From Candidatus Kaiserbacteria bacterium (GTDB lineage Bacteria; Patescibacteriota; Minisyncoccia; Phycocordibacterales; UBA2100): a DNA stretch of 51,332 bases. Under the pieces are notes generated by a model, which was not told the DNA's origin, ran no database searches, and saw only the letters and a list, made by a program, of their open reading frames with translations. The stretch spans positions 1 through 51,332 of the forward strand of contig JACROD010000018.1 of NCBI GenBank assembly GCA_016214605.1. The letters are read 5' to 3'. Shown one piece after another: positions 6,667 through 14,741 of the stretch (within the stretch, counting starts at the first letter, position 1; each line of letters starts with the position of its first letter). The position numbers were made by a program, and so were the translations under genes.

Positions 6667-7784
6667 AATAGGCTTGTGATCCGGTCTACACGAGCGGCCC
6701 AGCTGTGGGCTTGGGCTGATCGGAGATTTCTCTCCATGGTGTTTGGATTGGGCTCGGTGATCGCTCGCTCGGTCGCTCGGGCGAGACTCTCGGCATCGTC
6801 GGGCTCGTACCAGATGGCATCCGACTCTCCGATGATACTCGTGAGCGCAGGGGTATGGGAGGCGACGATGGGGCGGCGAGCGGCCATATATTCATAGACC
6901 TTCATCGGCGCGGTGTGGCGATATGACTGGTCATTGTGCTTGGTGCCGAGGATGAGCAGTGTGTCGGCGGCGGCGAGCCACAGGGGCACGTCGCTCGGCT
7001 CGCACTCGCCTGCAATGTGGAGATTGGCCGGGAGTGAGGTCCGCCCGGTGACCTTGGTAAATACTTCGGTCGTATCCCCCACCACGTACCAATCCAGCGC
7101 AGGTGCCTGCTTTGCGGCATCGACGAGGATATCGAGACCTTTCCATTCGTAGAATCGCCCCACGTAGAGTGCGATCTTTTTGTCTTGCGGAATATGAAGT
7201 CGCTTTCGCACTTCCCCCTGCGAAGAAGCATGAGCAAAGAGATCAAGGTCGACACCATTGGGCTCGATGATGGTCTTGTCTGATGAAATATCAAATCGAT
7301 CACACAGTGCATCTCGAATCTGCGTATTGGTCACCACAAGCAACTTCACGTGCTTGAAGAAAAATCGCGTGAATATATTGCATGGCTTGATATCATGCAT
7401 CTCGGCCACGACAGGAAACCCGAGGAGCGGGAGTAACGAAAAAGAAAACGTATCCATGTCTATTGTGTACACAATGCACCCCTCTCCTCGCATACGCTTC
7501 CACAGCAGATAGATACTGCTCGTGATGATAAATACGCACGAGCTGATAAAAAATGGGATGCGGCCGGAAGCATACAGGTCGAGCCCGGGAAGGATCGTGG
7601 TCGGTATATCGACGCGGAGTTTGTAGGCATCCTTGAGTGTCGCGATCGACGAGGCGTGCGTGCGCGGGATCACAAGCTCCAGATCGATCTCCGCTTCGAC
7701 AAAAGCCTCGCACATCTTGGCGACCTGTATGCCATAAGCCTTTTTGTTGGGCAGGCGCGCATTTACTATGTAAACGATTTTCAT
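6663..7784 (-). CDS. GT4 family glycosyltransferase
   Basis: 373 residues, GT-B fold. The N-terminal Rossmann half begins MKIVYIVNARLPNKKAYGIQ. The C-terminal half has the donor-site segments ALYVGRFYEWKGLDIL and MKVYEYMAARRPIVAS, the usual E-x7-E-like region of GT4. It probably transfers a sugar from a nucleotide donor during surface-polysaccharide assembly. No strong Shine-Dalgarno; an AAAGG lies 11 nt before ATG and a TATGAT box about 35 nt upstream. Confidence 0.85.
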   Translation of the reverse strand: MKIVYIVNARLPNKKAYGIQVAKMCEAFVEAEIDLELVIPRTHASSIATLKDAYKLRVDIPTTILPGLDLYASGRIPFFISSCVFIITSSIYLLWKRMRGEGCIVYTIDMDTFSFSLLPLLGFPVVAEMHDIKPCNIFTRFFFKHVKLLVVTNTQIRDALCDRFDISSDKTIIEPNGVDLDLFAHASSQGEVRKRLHIPQDKKIALYVGRFYEWKGLDILVDAAKQAPALDWYVVGDTTEVFTKVTGRTSLPANLHIAGECEPSDVPLWLAAADTLLILGTKHNDQSYRHTAPMKVYEYMAARRPIVASHTPALTSIIGESDAIWYEPDDAESLARATERAITEPNPNTMERNLRSAQAHSWAARVDRITSLF

Positions 7785-7924
7785 ATTTCAATTGACCTTT
7801 TGTGGATACCTAAATATCATACACATACATTTGGCATTAGCCACGTCCCCTTCGCCGCAAGCGAAGGGATTTGCTTTTTACCTCCACACCCCTACTCATC
7901 AGCTCCACACCCACTCTTCTGATC
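7785..7924. other. Intergenic stretch with an 8-bp hairpin
   Basis: Between the GT4 start and palindrome R2. It contains CCCTTCGC-CGCAA-GCGAAGGG (7848-7868). I see no gene or RNA in it. Confidence 0.5.
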
Positions 7925-7964
7925 TATACACTAATTTTGCGCGGTCGCGTAAAGTTAGTGTATG
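7925..7964 (+). repeat. 40-nt palindromic element, copy R2
   Basis: TATACACTAA at the left and TTAGTGTATG at the right, with GGTCGCGTAAAG between. The terminal ATG (7962-7964) opens a 70-codon frame (7962-8174) that runs antisense over the 3' end of the Cas2-like gene. I do not call that frame a gene. Confidence 0.85.
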
Positions 7965-7983
7965 CGATATTTGCTGCAAAATT

Positions 7984-8037
7984 ACAGTCTTTGCAGTACT
8001 TACGACACTTATGATACTTGTGATGTTCGTGGCACTT
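7984..8037. repeat. Six tandem 9-nt repeats (iteron-like)
   Basis: Successive units are acagtcttt, gcagtactt, acgacactt, atgatactt, gtgatgttc, gtggcactt. The consensus is NNNNYACTT with a strict 9-nt period. They fill the space between palindrome R2 and the stop codon of the Cas2-like gene. Regular short direct repeats beside a palindrome are typical of protein-binding arrays at element ends or origins. Confidence 0.65.
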
Positions 8038-8041
8038 GCAA

Positions 8042-8608
8042 CTACCCTATTTTGAAATATTTTTTGAGATGCCAATCTCCTTCCAACTCTTCGACGATCA
8101 TATACAACATGTCTTTACCTACCTTGAAGTCGGCTTTCAGAAGCGCGATCAAATCCTCGCAATCATACGGATAAGCCCATACACTATTTTGAAGCCTCAC
8201 AAAACCAATACTGCGGAGTGCACGGCGCACCTTGTCTCGCAATCCCTTTCGGTACTCGGGAATATCAAATATAAGTACTCGCCACTTACCATCCCATCGT
8301 TTCGGCGCCTGCGATGCAAAATCTCGAGCTTCTAGGCGGCGGAGTACCGCCTCTCCCTTAGAGGTCAGCTTTAGTTTGAAACCATCACGCTCTAAGAGCC
8401 CATCTCGCACCAGACGATCGCGAGCACGATTAATAATCTCTTTTTGGCGACGACCGGGGACAAGTCCGAGCTTCCCCATTGCACTAAGAACGTTTGGTGC
8501 CACCATGGCAACCCCGAGCATCCCCGTGAGAGCAACCGTGCCCAACACAAAAGACGTAACGTCTTTCCGTCTTTTTCTTTTTCTTCCTGATTCTTCTATT
8601 TTTCCCAT
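8042..8608 (-). CDS. PaaX/Cas2-like protein with N-terminal membrane segment and winged helix
   Basis: 188 residues. Residues 1-16 are Lys/Arg-rich. Residues 18-42 are hydrophobic (TSFVLGTVALTGMLGVAMV), a probable membrane helix. Residues 50-95 look like a winged helix (RDRLVRDGLLERDG..KLTSKGEAVLRRL). Residues 106-188 match the Cas2/PaaX C-terminal ferredoxin-like fold: KWRVLIFDIPE carries the Asp of Cas2 strand 1, followed by LRSIGFVRLQNSVWAYP. No CRISPR array or other cas gene is present, so the role is not adaptive immunity as known. The ATG lies 6 nt after a TATACT box inside palindrome R3, so the transcript is probably leaderless and controlled at the palindrome. It could be an autoregulator or a nuclease of a small mobile unit. 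Confidence 0.8.
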   Translation of the reverse strand: MGKIEESGRKRKRRKDVTSFVLGTVALTGMLGVAMVAPNVLSAMGKLGLVPGRRQKEIINRARDRLVRDGLLERDGFKLKLTSKGEAVLRRLEARDFASQAPKRWDGKWRVLIFDIPEYRKGLRDKVRRALRSIGFVRLQNSVWAYPYDCEDLIALLKADFKVGKDMLYMIVEELEGDWHLKKYFKIG

Positions 8609-8645
8609 ACACTAAGTATACGCGACCGTGCACGTTTAGTGTATA
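8606..8645 (-). repeat. 40-nt palindromic element, copy R3, containing the cas2-like promoter and start codon
   Basis: Read on the minus strand: TATACACTAA, then ACGTGCACGGTCGCG, then TATACT, then TAGTGTATG whose ATG is the start codon of the Cas2-like gene. TACACT at the -35 position and TATACT at -10 are 17 nt apart, so the palindrome is itself the promoter region. Confidence 0.8.
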
Positions 8646-8701
8646 TCCGTCTCCTACCAAATGAAAGCAGCCTAAGACTTTGCGAGTAGTCTGCTTTTAA
8701 T

Positions 8702-8727
8702 GGGTGGGTGGTTTGGGTTAGGTTGGG
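8702..8727 (+). other. G-quadruplex motif
   Basis: Four GGG runs with loops of 1, 6 and 7 nt (GGGTGGGTGGTTTGGG then TTAGGTTGGG) lie in the 120-bp gap between the Cas2-like element and the asnB stop. The pattern fits the standard G3N1-7 rule. Function unknown. Confidence 0.55.
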
Positions 8728-8767
8728 TGCGAGGAATAGTCGGTGGAGGCAATTGGTAGGGATCAGT

Positions 8768-10588
8768 TTACAGGGTAATGCGATACTGCTTCGCCCAGGA
8801 CTGGAAGACCATGAGTGCCCAGAGCATGGTGAGGTGATACTCGCTCGAATCCTGATGCCCTTTGAGCATCGCCTCGATCTCGTCCCACTGGAAGAGATCA
8901 CGCGTCGCTTCGCAGTATGAGGGAGAAAGTATCTCGCGCGCGAGCGCGCCGAAGCGCTCGTGGCGAAGCCACCTGCCAGCAGGCGGAAACCATCCGCGCT
9001 TAGGCTCGCTATAGAGATACTCGGGCAATCTGCCGCGGAAGGCGCGCTTGAGCATGCGCTTGGACTGTGTGAGGGTGAGTTTCTGCGAGCGCGGTATGCG
9101 CGCCGCAAAGGCGACAACTTCGTTGTCGAGAAAAGGCACGCGCGCTTCTACACCCGCCGACATCGACATCTTGTCAGTCTGCATGAGACTTTCGTCGACG
9201 AGCCAGGACCGCCGATCGACATCCATGAATATATCTTCGAAACTCCCCTTCATGGGCTTCGCAAAGAATTTGTCCTTGAAAAAGGAGCGCGTCACGTCGA
9301 GCTGGGTCCCAGACCGGAGCACCCGCGTGAGCACATCGTCCTTCTGAAAGAGAAACCGAGCAAAACGATCAACTCCCGGCGCGGTATCGAGCTTTCCAAC
9401 CTTACTATTGAGTCGATCTCCGATCGCGCGCAGCGGCGGCGGCAACATGCGGTAATACGAGGAGAGCAGACTCAATCGGTAGCGCTCATATCCGCCAAAG
9501 AGCTCGTCTCCGCCGTCGCCGCCACAAACGACCGTGGCCAGGGGCTTGGTGAAATGGGCGAGGCACATCATCGGGATCGCAGTCGTATTACCGGTGGGCT
9601 CGTCGAGGTGCCACACCATTCTTTCAAAAATCTCCGCAACATCGTCGCTAGAGAGCATCACCTCGTGATGTGTCGCACCATAGTATTCGGCAGTGCGACG
9701 GGCGAGTGCTTGGTCGGTGTTGTATTTCTCGGGCGTCTCGTCAGCATCAAGTGTGAAGCCCGTACTAAAGGTATTGATGGAGCTACGTACTCGCGAAGCA
9801 CTGTCGAGGATGATCGACGAATCGAACCCTCCCGATAGGTAAATACCAAGCGGACGGTCTGATACAAGCTGGCGCGTGACGGCGGCATCGATCACCTCGC
9901 GCAGTGCCGTATCGGTGATCCTGCCTGTATACGCACCATGCGCAGGATCGACGAACGACCGCATGGACATGACGCCGCCCTGGAGCGTGAGCATATGCCC
10001 GGGCTCGAGCTTCTTGATCTGCCTAAACATGGTATGCGGTGCGGGCACATAGAGCACGCGCAGGTAGTGCACGAGCGATTCGCGATCGAGCTCGCGCGCG
10101 ATGTCGTGATCGAGAATCGCTTTGATCTCGGAAGAAAATATCAGCCGCTTGCCGTCGGAGTGATAATAGAGCGGTTTGACGCCGCCGCGATCGCGCGCGA
10201 GGATGAGCTTCTTCTGGGCAGCATCCCAGATCGCAAAAGCAAAGATGCCGTTAAGCCGGGTAAAGGCATCAGTCCCCCATTTCTGATATGCGGCGAGGAT
10301 CACCTCGGTATCACCCATAGTCTTGTACGGATAATCGGCGAGCTCTTTTTTTAATTCTTGAAAATTGTAGATCTCGCCGTTGAAGACGATTGTCGTATTG
10401 CCATCGGCGCTCGTCATCGGCTGAGCGGCCTCGGGCCGCAGGTCGATGATCGCGAGCCTATTGTGCCCGAGCGATACACCACCCCCACAATACGCACCCG
10501 TCCCATCGGGACCGCGATGCTTGGTGGTATCGTTCATCTTGTCGATGAGCTCACGCTCTTCCCAATTGAATCCGTTAATTCCACACAT
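8768..10588 (-). CDS. asnB: Asparagine synthase, glutamine-hydrolysing
   Basis: 606 residues, the usual length. The N-terminal glutaminase domain starts MCGINGF with the catalytic Cys2. The synthetase domain has the PP-loop IYLSGGFDSSIIL and later VVCGGDGGDELFGGYERY. It converts Asp, Gln and ATP to Asn, or amidates a sugar acid: AsnB paralogues in polysaccharide loci often amidate uronic acids, and its position next to glycosyltransferases and sugar dehydrogenases makes that plausible. It is downstream of the GT4 gene at 10621 with a 32-bp gap. Confidence 0.93.
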   Translation of the reverse strand: MCGINGFNWEERELIDKMNDTTKHRGPDGTGAYCGGGVSLGHNRLAIIDLRPEAAQPMTSADGNTTIVFNGEIYNFQELKKELADYPYKTMGDTEVILAAYQKWGTDAFTRLNGIFAFAIWDAAQKKLILARDRGGVKPLYYHSDGKRLIFSSEIKAILDHDIARELDRESLVHYLRVLYVPAPHTMFRQIKKLEPGHMLTLQGGVMSMRSFVDPAHGAYTGRITDTALREVIDAAVTRQLVSDRPLGIYLSGGFDSSIILDSASRVRSSINTFSTGFTLDADETPEKYNTDQALARRTAEYYGATHHEVMLSSDDVAEIFERMVWHLDEPTGNTTAIPMMCLAHFTKPLATVVCGGDGGDELFGGYERYRLSLLSSYYRMLPPPLRAIGDRLNSKVGKLDTAPGVDRFARFLFQKDDVLTRVLRSGTQLDVTRSFFKDKFFAKPMKGSFEDIFMDVDRRSWLVDESLMQTDKMSMSAGVEARVPFLDNEVVAFAARIPRSQKLTLTQSKRMLKRAFRGRLPEYLYSEPKRGWFPPAGRWLRHERFGALAREILSPSYCEATRDLFQWDEIEAMLKGHQDSSEYHLTMLWALMVFQSWAKQYRITL

Positions 10589-10620
10589 AAATAATCTTAG
10601 GCGACCATATAGAGTTGGTC

Positions 10621-11628
10621 TTATTTTCCATGGACAATATATTCATTGAGACGAGTGATGAGTGCTCGTAGTCCGTGACGACTTTCAACAATAGCGCGCA
10701 GATCGTTGTTTTTATATGTATTGATCTTTTGTGACAATATCAACTGAGCTACGCTCTCGGGTGTATCTTTTTCAGGATACACGTCTATGCCGATGGCCTG
10801 CGCATTGCCTTTTGTCGTTATGGGAAACACGCCAAAAAGCATCCCTTCAAGCATGGTTTTATCAATGGTTTCTGATGCCATGTTGATCATTATGGAGTAT
10901 TTAGGGTAAACATATTTTAAGTCCCCCATAGGAACCGGGCCCATAAAATGCACGCGTGATTCGAGGTTTTCTTTTTTCACGAGCGCGAGTAACTCTTTAT
11001 AATATTCTTGATCCACCGGTCGACCGTACACAGTAAGTGAGTACTGGCTTGGTAACAGTGCGATGGCGTGAATTGCGATGTCCAGTCGTTTTGAACGACT
11101 CAGTCTGTGAACCGAAATGATCTCATGGACTGATTTTGTAACAGGATGTGTGTCCACTTCCGACAACCAATACTGAGTGTCAATTCCATGACCGGTAACG
11201 ACTTTTTTGGGATTTCCATCGTATTGAGGCATGCTTTGTGAAGTGGCGGCAAACATTTTCCTAGCGAATATCCCTGCCAACCACAGATGTATATGCATAG
11301 TGTAGTGGGTATACCATATATAGAGAGGCTTCTTAGTGAGCCACCACCATCCGCCAAGCGTTACATATTCCATATTCATATGAACGAATACCGCATCATA
11401 CTCCAAAGAAAAAATGAGCTTAAAAAAGCGCATTATGCGGGTAAACAGACCCGCTCCGCGTTCCTTATATAACGAATGTACCGGGAATGAATCGTCAAAT
11501 ACGCCTTTTTCAAGACAAATGACCTGAACATCTACCCCTTGCCGAATAAATTCCTGCACCCACAAAATAGTGAACGCAAGGTCATCATCATCTTTGTGTA
11601 TTTTCTGTGTGATGAAAAGCAGACGCAT
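10621..11628 (-). CDS. GT4 family glycosyltransferase (unfused partner of the dehydrogenase)
   Basis: 335 residues from the ATG at 11628. It starts MRLLFITQKIHKDDDDLAF and has IISVHRLSRSKRLDIAIHAI and TIDKTMLEGMLFGVFPITT in the donor-binding half. The start is fixed by the upstream dehydrogenase, whose stop lies 1 nt before it. It is paralogous to the C-terminal part of the fusion protein at 26703-28697, which begins with the comparable ADIRLLVCAQ. AT-richer than the surrounding sequence. Confidence 0.85.
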   Translation of the reverse strand: MRLLFITQKIHKDDDDLAFTILWVQEFIRQGVDVQVICLEKGVFDDSFPVHSLYKERGAGLFTRIMRFFKLIFSLEYDAVFVHMNMEYVTLGGWWWLTKKPLYIWYTHYTMHIHLWLAGIFARKMFAATSQSMPQYDGNPKKVVTGHGIDTQYWLSEVDTHPVTKSVHEIISVHRLSRSKRLDIAIHAIALLPSQYSLTVYGRPVDQEYYKELLALVKKENLESRVHFMGPVPMGDLKYVYPKYSIMINMASETIDKTMLEGMLFGVFPITTKGNAQAIGIDVYPEKDTPESVAQLILSQKINTYKNNDLRAIVESRHGLRALITRLNEYIVHGK

Positions 11629-11629
11629 A

Positions 11630-12463
11630 TTAATTGTCACCGTATACCCCATATAATAAATCAAGATCTTTTTTTGAAATCTTTAGCAAACTGATATTTT
11701 TTTGTTCAGCGGCTTCGAGGAAGGCCAGACCATCAACATCATTAACATGTTCCGCAAAAAATCCACGGAGCGCCGCCATATCTTTGATCAAACAATGCCC
11801 TCCGGCACCGCGACCGCTTTTATGAATAGGGTTTGCGAATCTACTGGGAATATTTGGATCGGCGCGCATCGCCTGCAAGATCGGTCCCCAATCCGCGCCA
11901 AGTTTTTGCGCAAGATCATAAAACACATTGAACGTCATGATATCAATATATCCCGAAACATTCTGTGCATATTTTATTAACTCAGCTTCCGTGCTGGTAC
12001 ATATAATAGACGCAGCCGCCTTAGGTAGCAGCGAAAGCACCTGTTCTGCAGCCTCACGATGCACGACGTGTGTCTTCGAATAACCAACAATATTAGAATA
12101 GGGATGTGCGGCATCTTCTGCTGCAGTAACTTCACGCAAAAATTCAGGTGAAAATAGAAATACAAATTGCGGGTATTTCGCCTGAAACTGCTCGGTCATC
12201 CCCGGTAGGATTGTCGACTTAATAACCACAATTGCGCCATCCTTTATAAGTGAGAACGTTCCTTCCAATATTTCTGCATTAAATCCTTTTGGAGTACTCG
12301 GCGTCGGGACGGCAATGAACACAACATCGCATTCCTTAATGCGCGATTTATTTTTTATATAGGGTTCCTCAAGCGAATAGCGAACTACAGAAAAACCCCG
12401 ATTTTCAAAATCATTGGCATAATTTTTCCCTACATATCCTTGTCCAATAAAACCTATGAGCAT
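11630..12463 (-). CDS. Short UDP-glucose/GDP-mannose dehydrogenase-like protein
   Basis: 277 residues. The N-terminal NAD-binding GFIGQGYVGKNYANDF, VVFIAVPTPSTP and VVIKSTILPG are characteristic of nucleotide-sugar 6-dehydrogenases. GRGAGGHCLIKD carries the catalytic Cys in the GGxC context. It is much shorter than the usual 420-450 residues and lacks the C-terminal UDP-binding domain, so activity on a free nucleotide sugar is uncertain. The paralogue at 26703-28697 has the same truncation fused to a GT4. It lies between wecB (4 nt upstream) and the GT4 gene. Confidence 0.8.
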   Translation of the reverse strand: MLIGFIGQGYVGKNYANDFENRGFSVVRYSLEEPYIKNKSRIKECDVVFIAVPTPSTPKGFNAEILEGTFSLIKDGAIVVIKSTILPGMTEQFQAKYPQFVFLFSPEFLREVTAAEDAAHPYSNIVGYSKTHVVHREAAEQVLSLLPKAAASIICTSTEAELIKYAQNVSGYIDIMTFNVFYDLAQKLGADWGPILQAMRADPNIPSRFANPIHKSGRGAGGHCLIKDMAALRGFFAEHVNDVDGLAFLEAAEQKNISLLKISKKDLDLLYGVYGDN

Positions 12464-12467
12464 AAAT

Positions 12468-13613
12468 TTATTTGCGGTTTAAGTAATCAATACACAACGA
12501 AACGATTTTTTCCGCCGCATGACCATCGCCATACGGGTTTACTGCCTCAGACATTGAAGCATAAAAACCGGGATCAGTCAGTAATTGCGAGCCTAGGGAG
12601 ACAATTTTCTCATTATCGGTACCAACAATAACAGCATTCCCGGTCCTGACACCTTCAGGACGCTCTGTAACTGCACGTGTAACCAGTATTGGTTTTCCCA
12701 AAGATGGAGCCTCTTCTTGGATACCCCCAGAATCAGTAATGATAAAAGTGGAACGCTTCATGATCCACACAAACGGTATGTAGCTCAACGGCTTTAAAAG
12801 ATAGATATTGGGCAATTGATCAACTTGTAAAACACTGTTTGCAGCATTCTGCACTTCGGGATTTAGATGCACAGGATACACGAAGTCGACATCTGGAAAT
12901 TCTTTGGCAAGCGTATAAATTGCTTTGCAAATCCTCTCCAGCCCCCCGCCAAAACTCTCTCTCCTATGCCCGGTAATAAGCACGACTTTGCGTGTTGAAT
13001 CAAAGATTGAAGGCGGTAGTATCTGTTTTAGTACATCCTCCTGCGTCGATGCATACATGAGCGCATAGTTCAGAGCGTCAATCACTGTATTGCCTGTTAT
13101 AAAAATATCTTTTTGAGAAACTCCTTCTTTAATGAGAGCTTCTTGAGCATGTTCTGTGGGGGCAAAGTGTAGCGTACTGAGACGGCTTGTAAGCACACGA
13201 TACCCCTCCTCAGGCCACGGCGCGGTAAGATCGTAAGTGCGCAAACCTGCCTCAATATGTCCAAAAGGAATTTTTTTATAAAAACATGAAAGAGCAGTCA
13301 CAAAAACAGTCGTTGTGTCTCCTTCAGCCAATACGAGATCAGGCTTTACCGTATCTAAATAGTCACTCATCGAAGTGAGCAGGGTGGCAGTAAGTTCTGA
13401 AAGATTTTGATGGTGCTTCATGACAGAAAGATCCACATCAGGATTGATATTGAATATTTCTAATACTTGATCGAGCATTTCTCTATGTTGACCAGTGACA
13501 CAAATGTGAAATGCGATATCATCTTGATTTCGCAACACATGCACAATAGGAGCGATTTTTATCGCTTCTGGTCGTGTACCAAAAACTAGTGAGATGAGTT
13601 TTTTTCTTTTCAT
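12468..13613 (-). CDS. wecB: UDP-N-acetylglucosamine 2-epimerase (non-hydrolysing)
   Basis: 381 residues from the ATG at 13613. It starts KLISLVFGTRPEAIKIAPIV, then GHIEAGLRTYDLTAPWPEEGYR and ITDSGGIQEEAPSLGKPILVTR, all hallmarks of WecB/MnaA. It makes UDP-ManNAc from UDP-GlcNAc; the neighbouring dehydrogenase-like gene suggests oxidation to ManNAcA. The upstream ATG at 13625 is rejected because it abuts the TATGAT box at 13626-13631; the ATG at 13613 sits about where transcription should begin. Confidence 0.93.
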   Translation of the reverse strand: MKRKKLISLVFGTRPEAIKIAPIVHVLRNQDDIAFHICVTGQHREMLDQVLEIFNINPDVDLSVMKHHQNLSELTATLLTSMSDYLDTVKPDLVLAEGDTTTVFVTALSCFYKKIPFGHIEAGLRTYDLTAPWPEEGYRVLTSRLSTLHFAPTEHAQEALIKEGVSQKDIFITGNTVIDALNYALMYASTQEDVLKQILPPSIFDSTRKVVLITGHRRESFGGGLERICKAIYTLAKEFPDVDFVYPVHLNPEVQNAANSVLQVDQLPNIYLLKPLSYIPFVWIMKRSTFIITDSGGIQEEAPSLGKPILVTRAVTERPEGVRTGNAVIVGTDNEKIVSLGSQLLTDPGFYASMSEAVNPYGDGHAAEKIVSLCIDYLNRK

Positions 13614-13793
13614 GTTCTCATGCATATCATACTATGATTTACTCAAACGACCTCGTAACTCGCAGACTGTTTACTTGTGAAATCCACGGGCGCTGTTTAC
13701 ATTTCAACCGATACAATGCAGAATAAGAAACATAGCCGCAGTTTCTTATGTAGTATCAAATCGTCGATACTTGATGAGTCATCGCATACGAGA
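13614..13793. other. Intergenic stretch upstream of wecB with a 9-bp hairpin
   Basis: It contains the TATGAT -10 box of wecB (13626-13631, minus) and the hairpin ATAAGAAAC/GTTTCTTAT near 13724-13750, downstream of the gene at 13794. No reading frame is supported. Confidence 0.4.
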
Positions 13794-14627
13794 TCATGAT
13801 TTGTGTCGACCAAAATCGTCTTCGAGGCGCACGATGTCATTTTCGTCGAATTCGCCTATCGCGATCTCGATCAGGACACCACCCTTCTTGGATTCGAGCC
13901 GATGGATCGTACCGAGCGGCACATGGAAGAGCTCGTTCTTGACCAGTTTGGTCTGTGTGAGTGTGCGGCCATTGGTACCCGTGGTCGCAGTGGCATCACC
14001 CTCGACGAGCATCCAGTATTCGCTGCGCTGATTGTGGTATTGCAGGCTCAAGCGCTTTTTGGGTTTGATGTGGAGGGTCTTGAGGTACCACTGCGTACCT
14101 CGATTCCACCCATAAAATTCTCCCCATGGTCGCACGCCGCGTACGCTCGCACGGATCGCATCGCGTACCATCCACGAAGACGACTGCACCTTGCCGCCTT
14201 GGCCGACACCAAAGACCATTTCAATGCCGCATTCTTTGCAGGCAAGCTGATCGGCATTCAAAGATGACGCCGGATTCTTCGCGTCTTTGGTGTCTCGATC
14301 GCCACCATTGGCATAGATCGCGGGCTTGAGCTTGCGGAGCGCGCGTGCGACCGATCGATCAGGGTCGCTTGGCTTGTGGTCGGTAAAGACTACCTTGTCG
14401 ACGAATGGGAACGCACCGATCAGCTCGGCGCGCTCTGCTTGCGGCATAAAAACGAAGCCTTTTTTGTTGCGCAGCCAGTTGTCGTTGTTGAGTATGACCA
14501 CGAGCTTGTCGCCCAACTTGCGCGCCTCCTGAAGCATACGCACATGCCCGATATGGAGCGGATCGAAGCCGCCCGACACCGCGACCCATTTGACGGGAGC
14601 ATTTTGAGTGGTCTTTTTGACTGCCAT
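13794..14627 (-). CDS. Fusion: RfaE2-like cytidylyltransferase + mannose-6-phosphate-isomerase type cupin
   Basis: 277 residues from the ATG at 14627. Residues 14-150 form a nucleotidyltransferase of the HxGH class: GGFDPLHIGHVRML, then LVVILNNDNWLRNKKGF and YANGGDRD. Residues 165-277 form a cupin very like the C-terminus of type II phosphomannose isomerases (ManC/WbpW): RPWGEFYGW, LSLQYHNQRSEYW and VPLGTIHRLES. The first part would activate a sugar phosphate or glycerol phosphate with CTP or ATP, while the cupin would isomerise or bind a sugar. I do not recognise the fusion as a standard architecture. Confidence 0.8.
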   Translation of the reverse strand: MAVKKTTQNAPVKWVAVSGGFDPLHIGHVRMLQEARKLGDKLVVILNNDNWLRNKKGFVFMPQAERAELIGAFPFVDKVVFTDHKPSDPDRSVARALRKLKPAIYANGGDRDTKDAKNPASSLNADQLACKECGIEMVFGVGQGGKVQSSSWMVRDAIRASVRGVRPWGEFYGWNRGTQWYLKTLHIKPKKRLSLQYHNQRSEYWMLVEGDATATTGTNGRTLTQTKLVKNELFHVPLGTIHRLESKKGGVLIEIAIGEFDENDIVRLEDDFGRHKS

Positions 14628-14741
14628 AGATAATCTCACAATATCACCGAATCCAGAGTGAGGCGAGTATCTACAGCGTACACAAAACGACCTTCGTCAA
14701 GTAGTCGGGCCCAAAACTATCGTGATACAATCGCTCCACTT

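Larger units (their letters stand above)
7925..8645. mobile_element. Candidate one-gene element: Cas2-like gene between inverted 40-nt palindromes
   Basis: Left boundary is palindrome R2 (7925-7964, plus orientation); right boundary is R3 (8606-8645, minus orientation). Aligned on their own strands the two share TATACACTAA, GGTCGCGTA and TTAGTGTATG at identical spacing. Between them lie six 9-nt direct repeats (7984-8037) and a single gene (8042-8608). Inverted ends plus one gene encoding a nuclease-fold/DNA-binding protein resemble a minimal transposable unit. No target-site duplication is obvious. The alternative is an autoregulated gene whose repressor binds both palindromes. Confidence 0.5.

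Noticed and set aside
7962-8174. A 70-codon frame from the ATG of palindrome R2
   Set aside because: It is antisense to the Cas2-like gene's 3' end and its middle is the 9-nt repeat array; there is no evidence of selection on the protein.
8042-8608. Reading the Cas2-like gene as part of a CRISPR-Cas system
   Set aside because: No direct-repeat array with spacers, no cas1 or effector gene; the winged helix and membrane helix fit PaaX-like proteins better.
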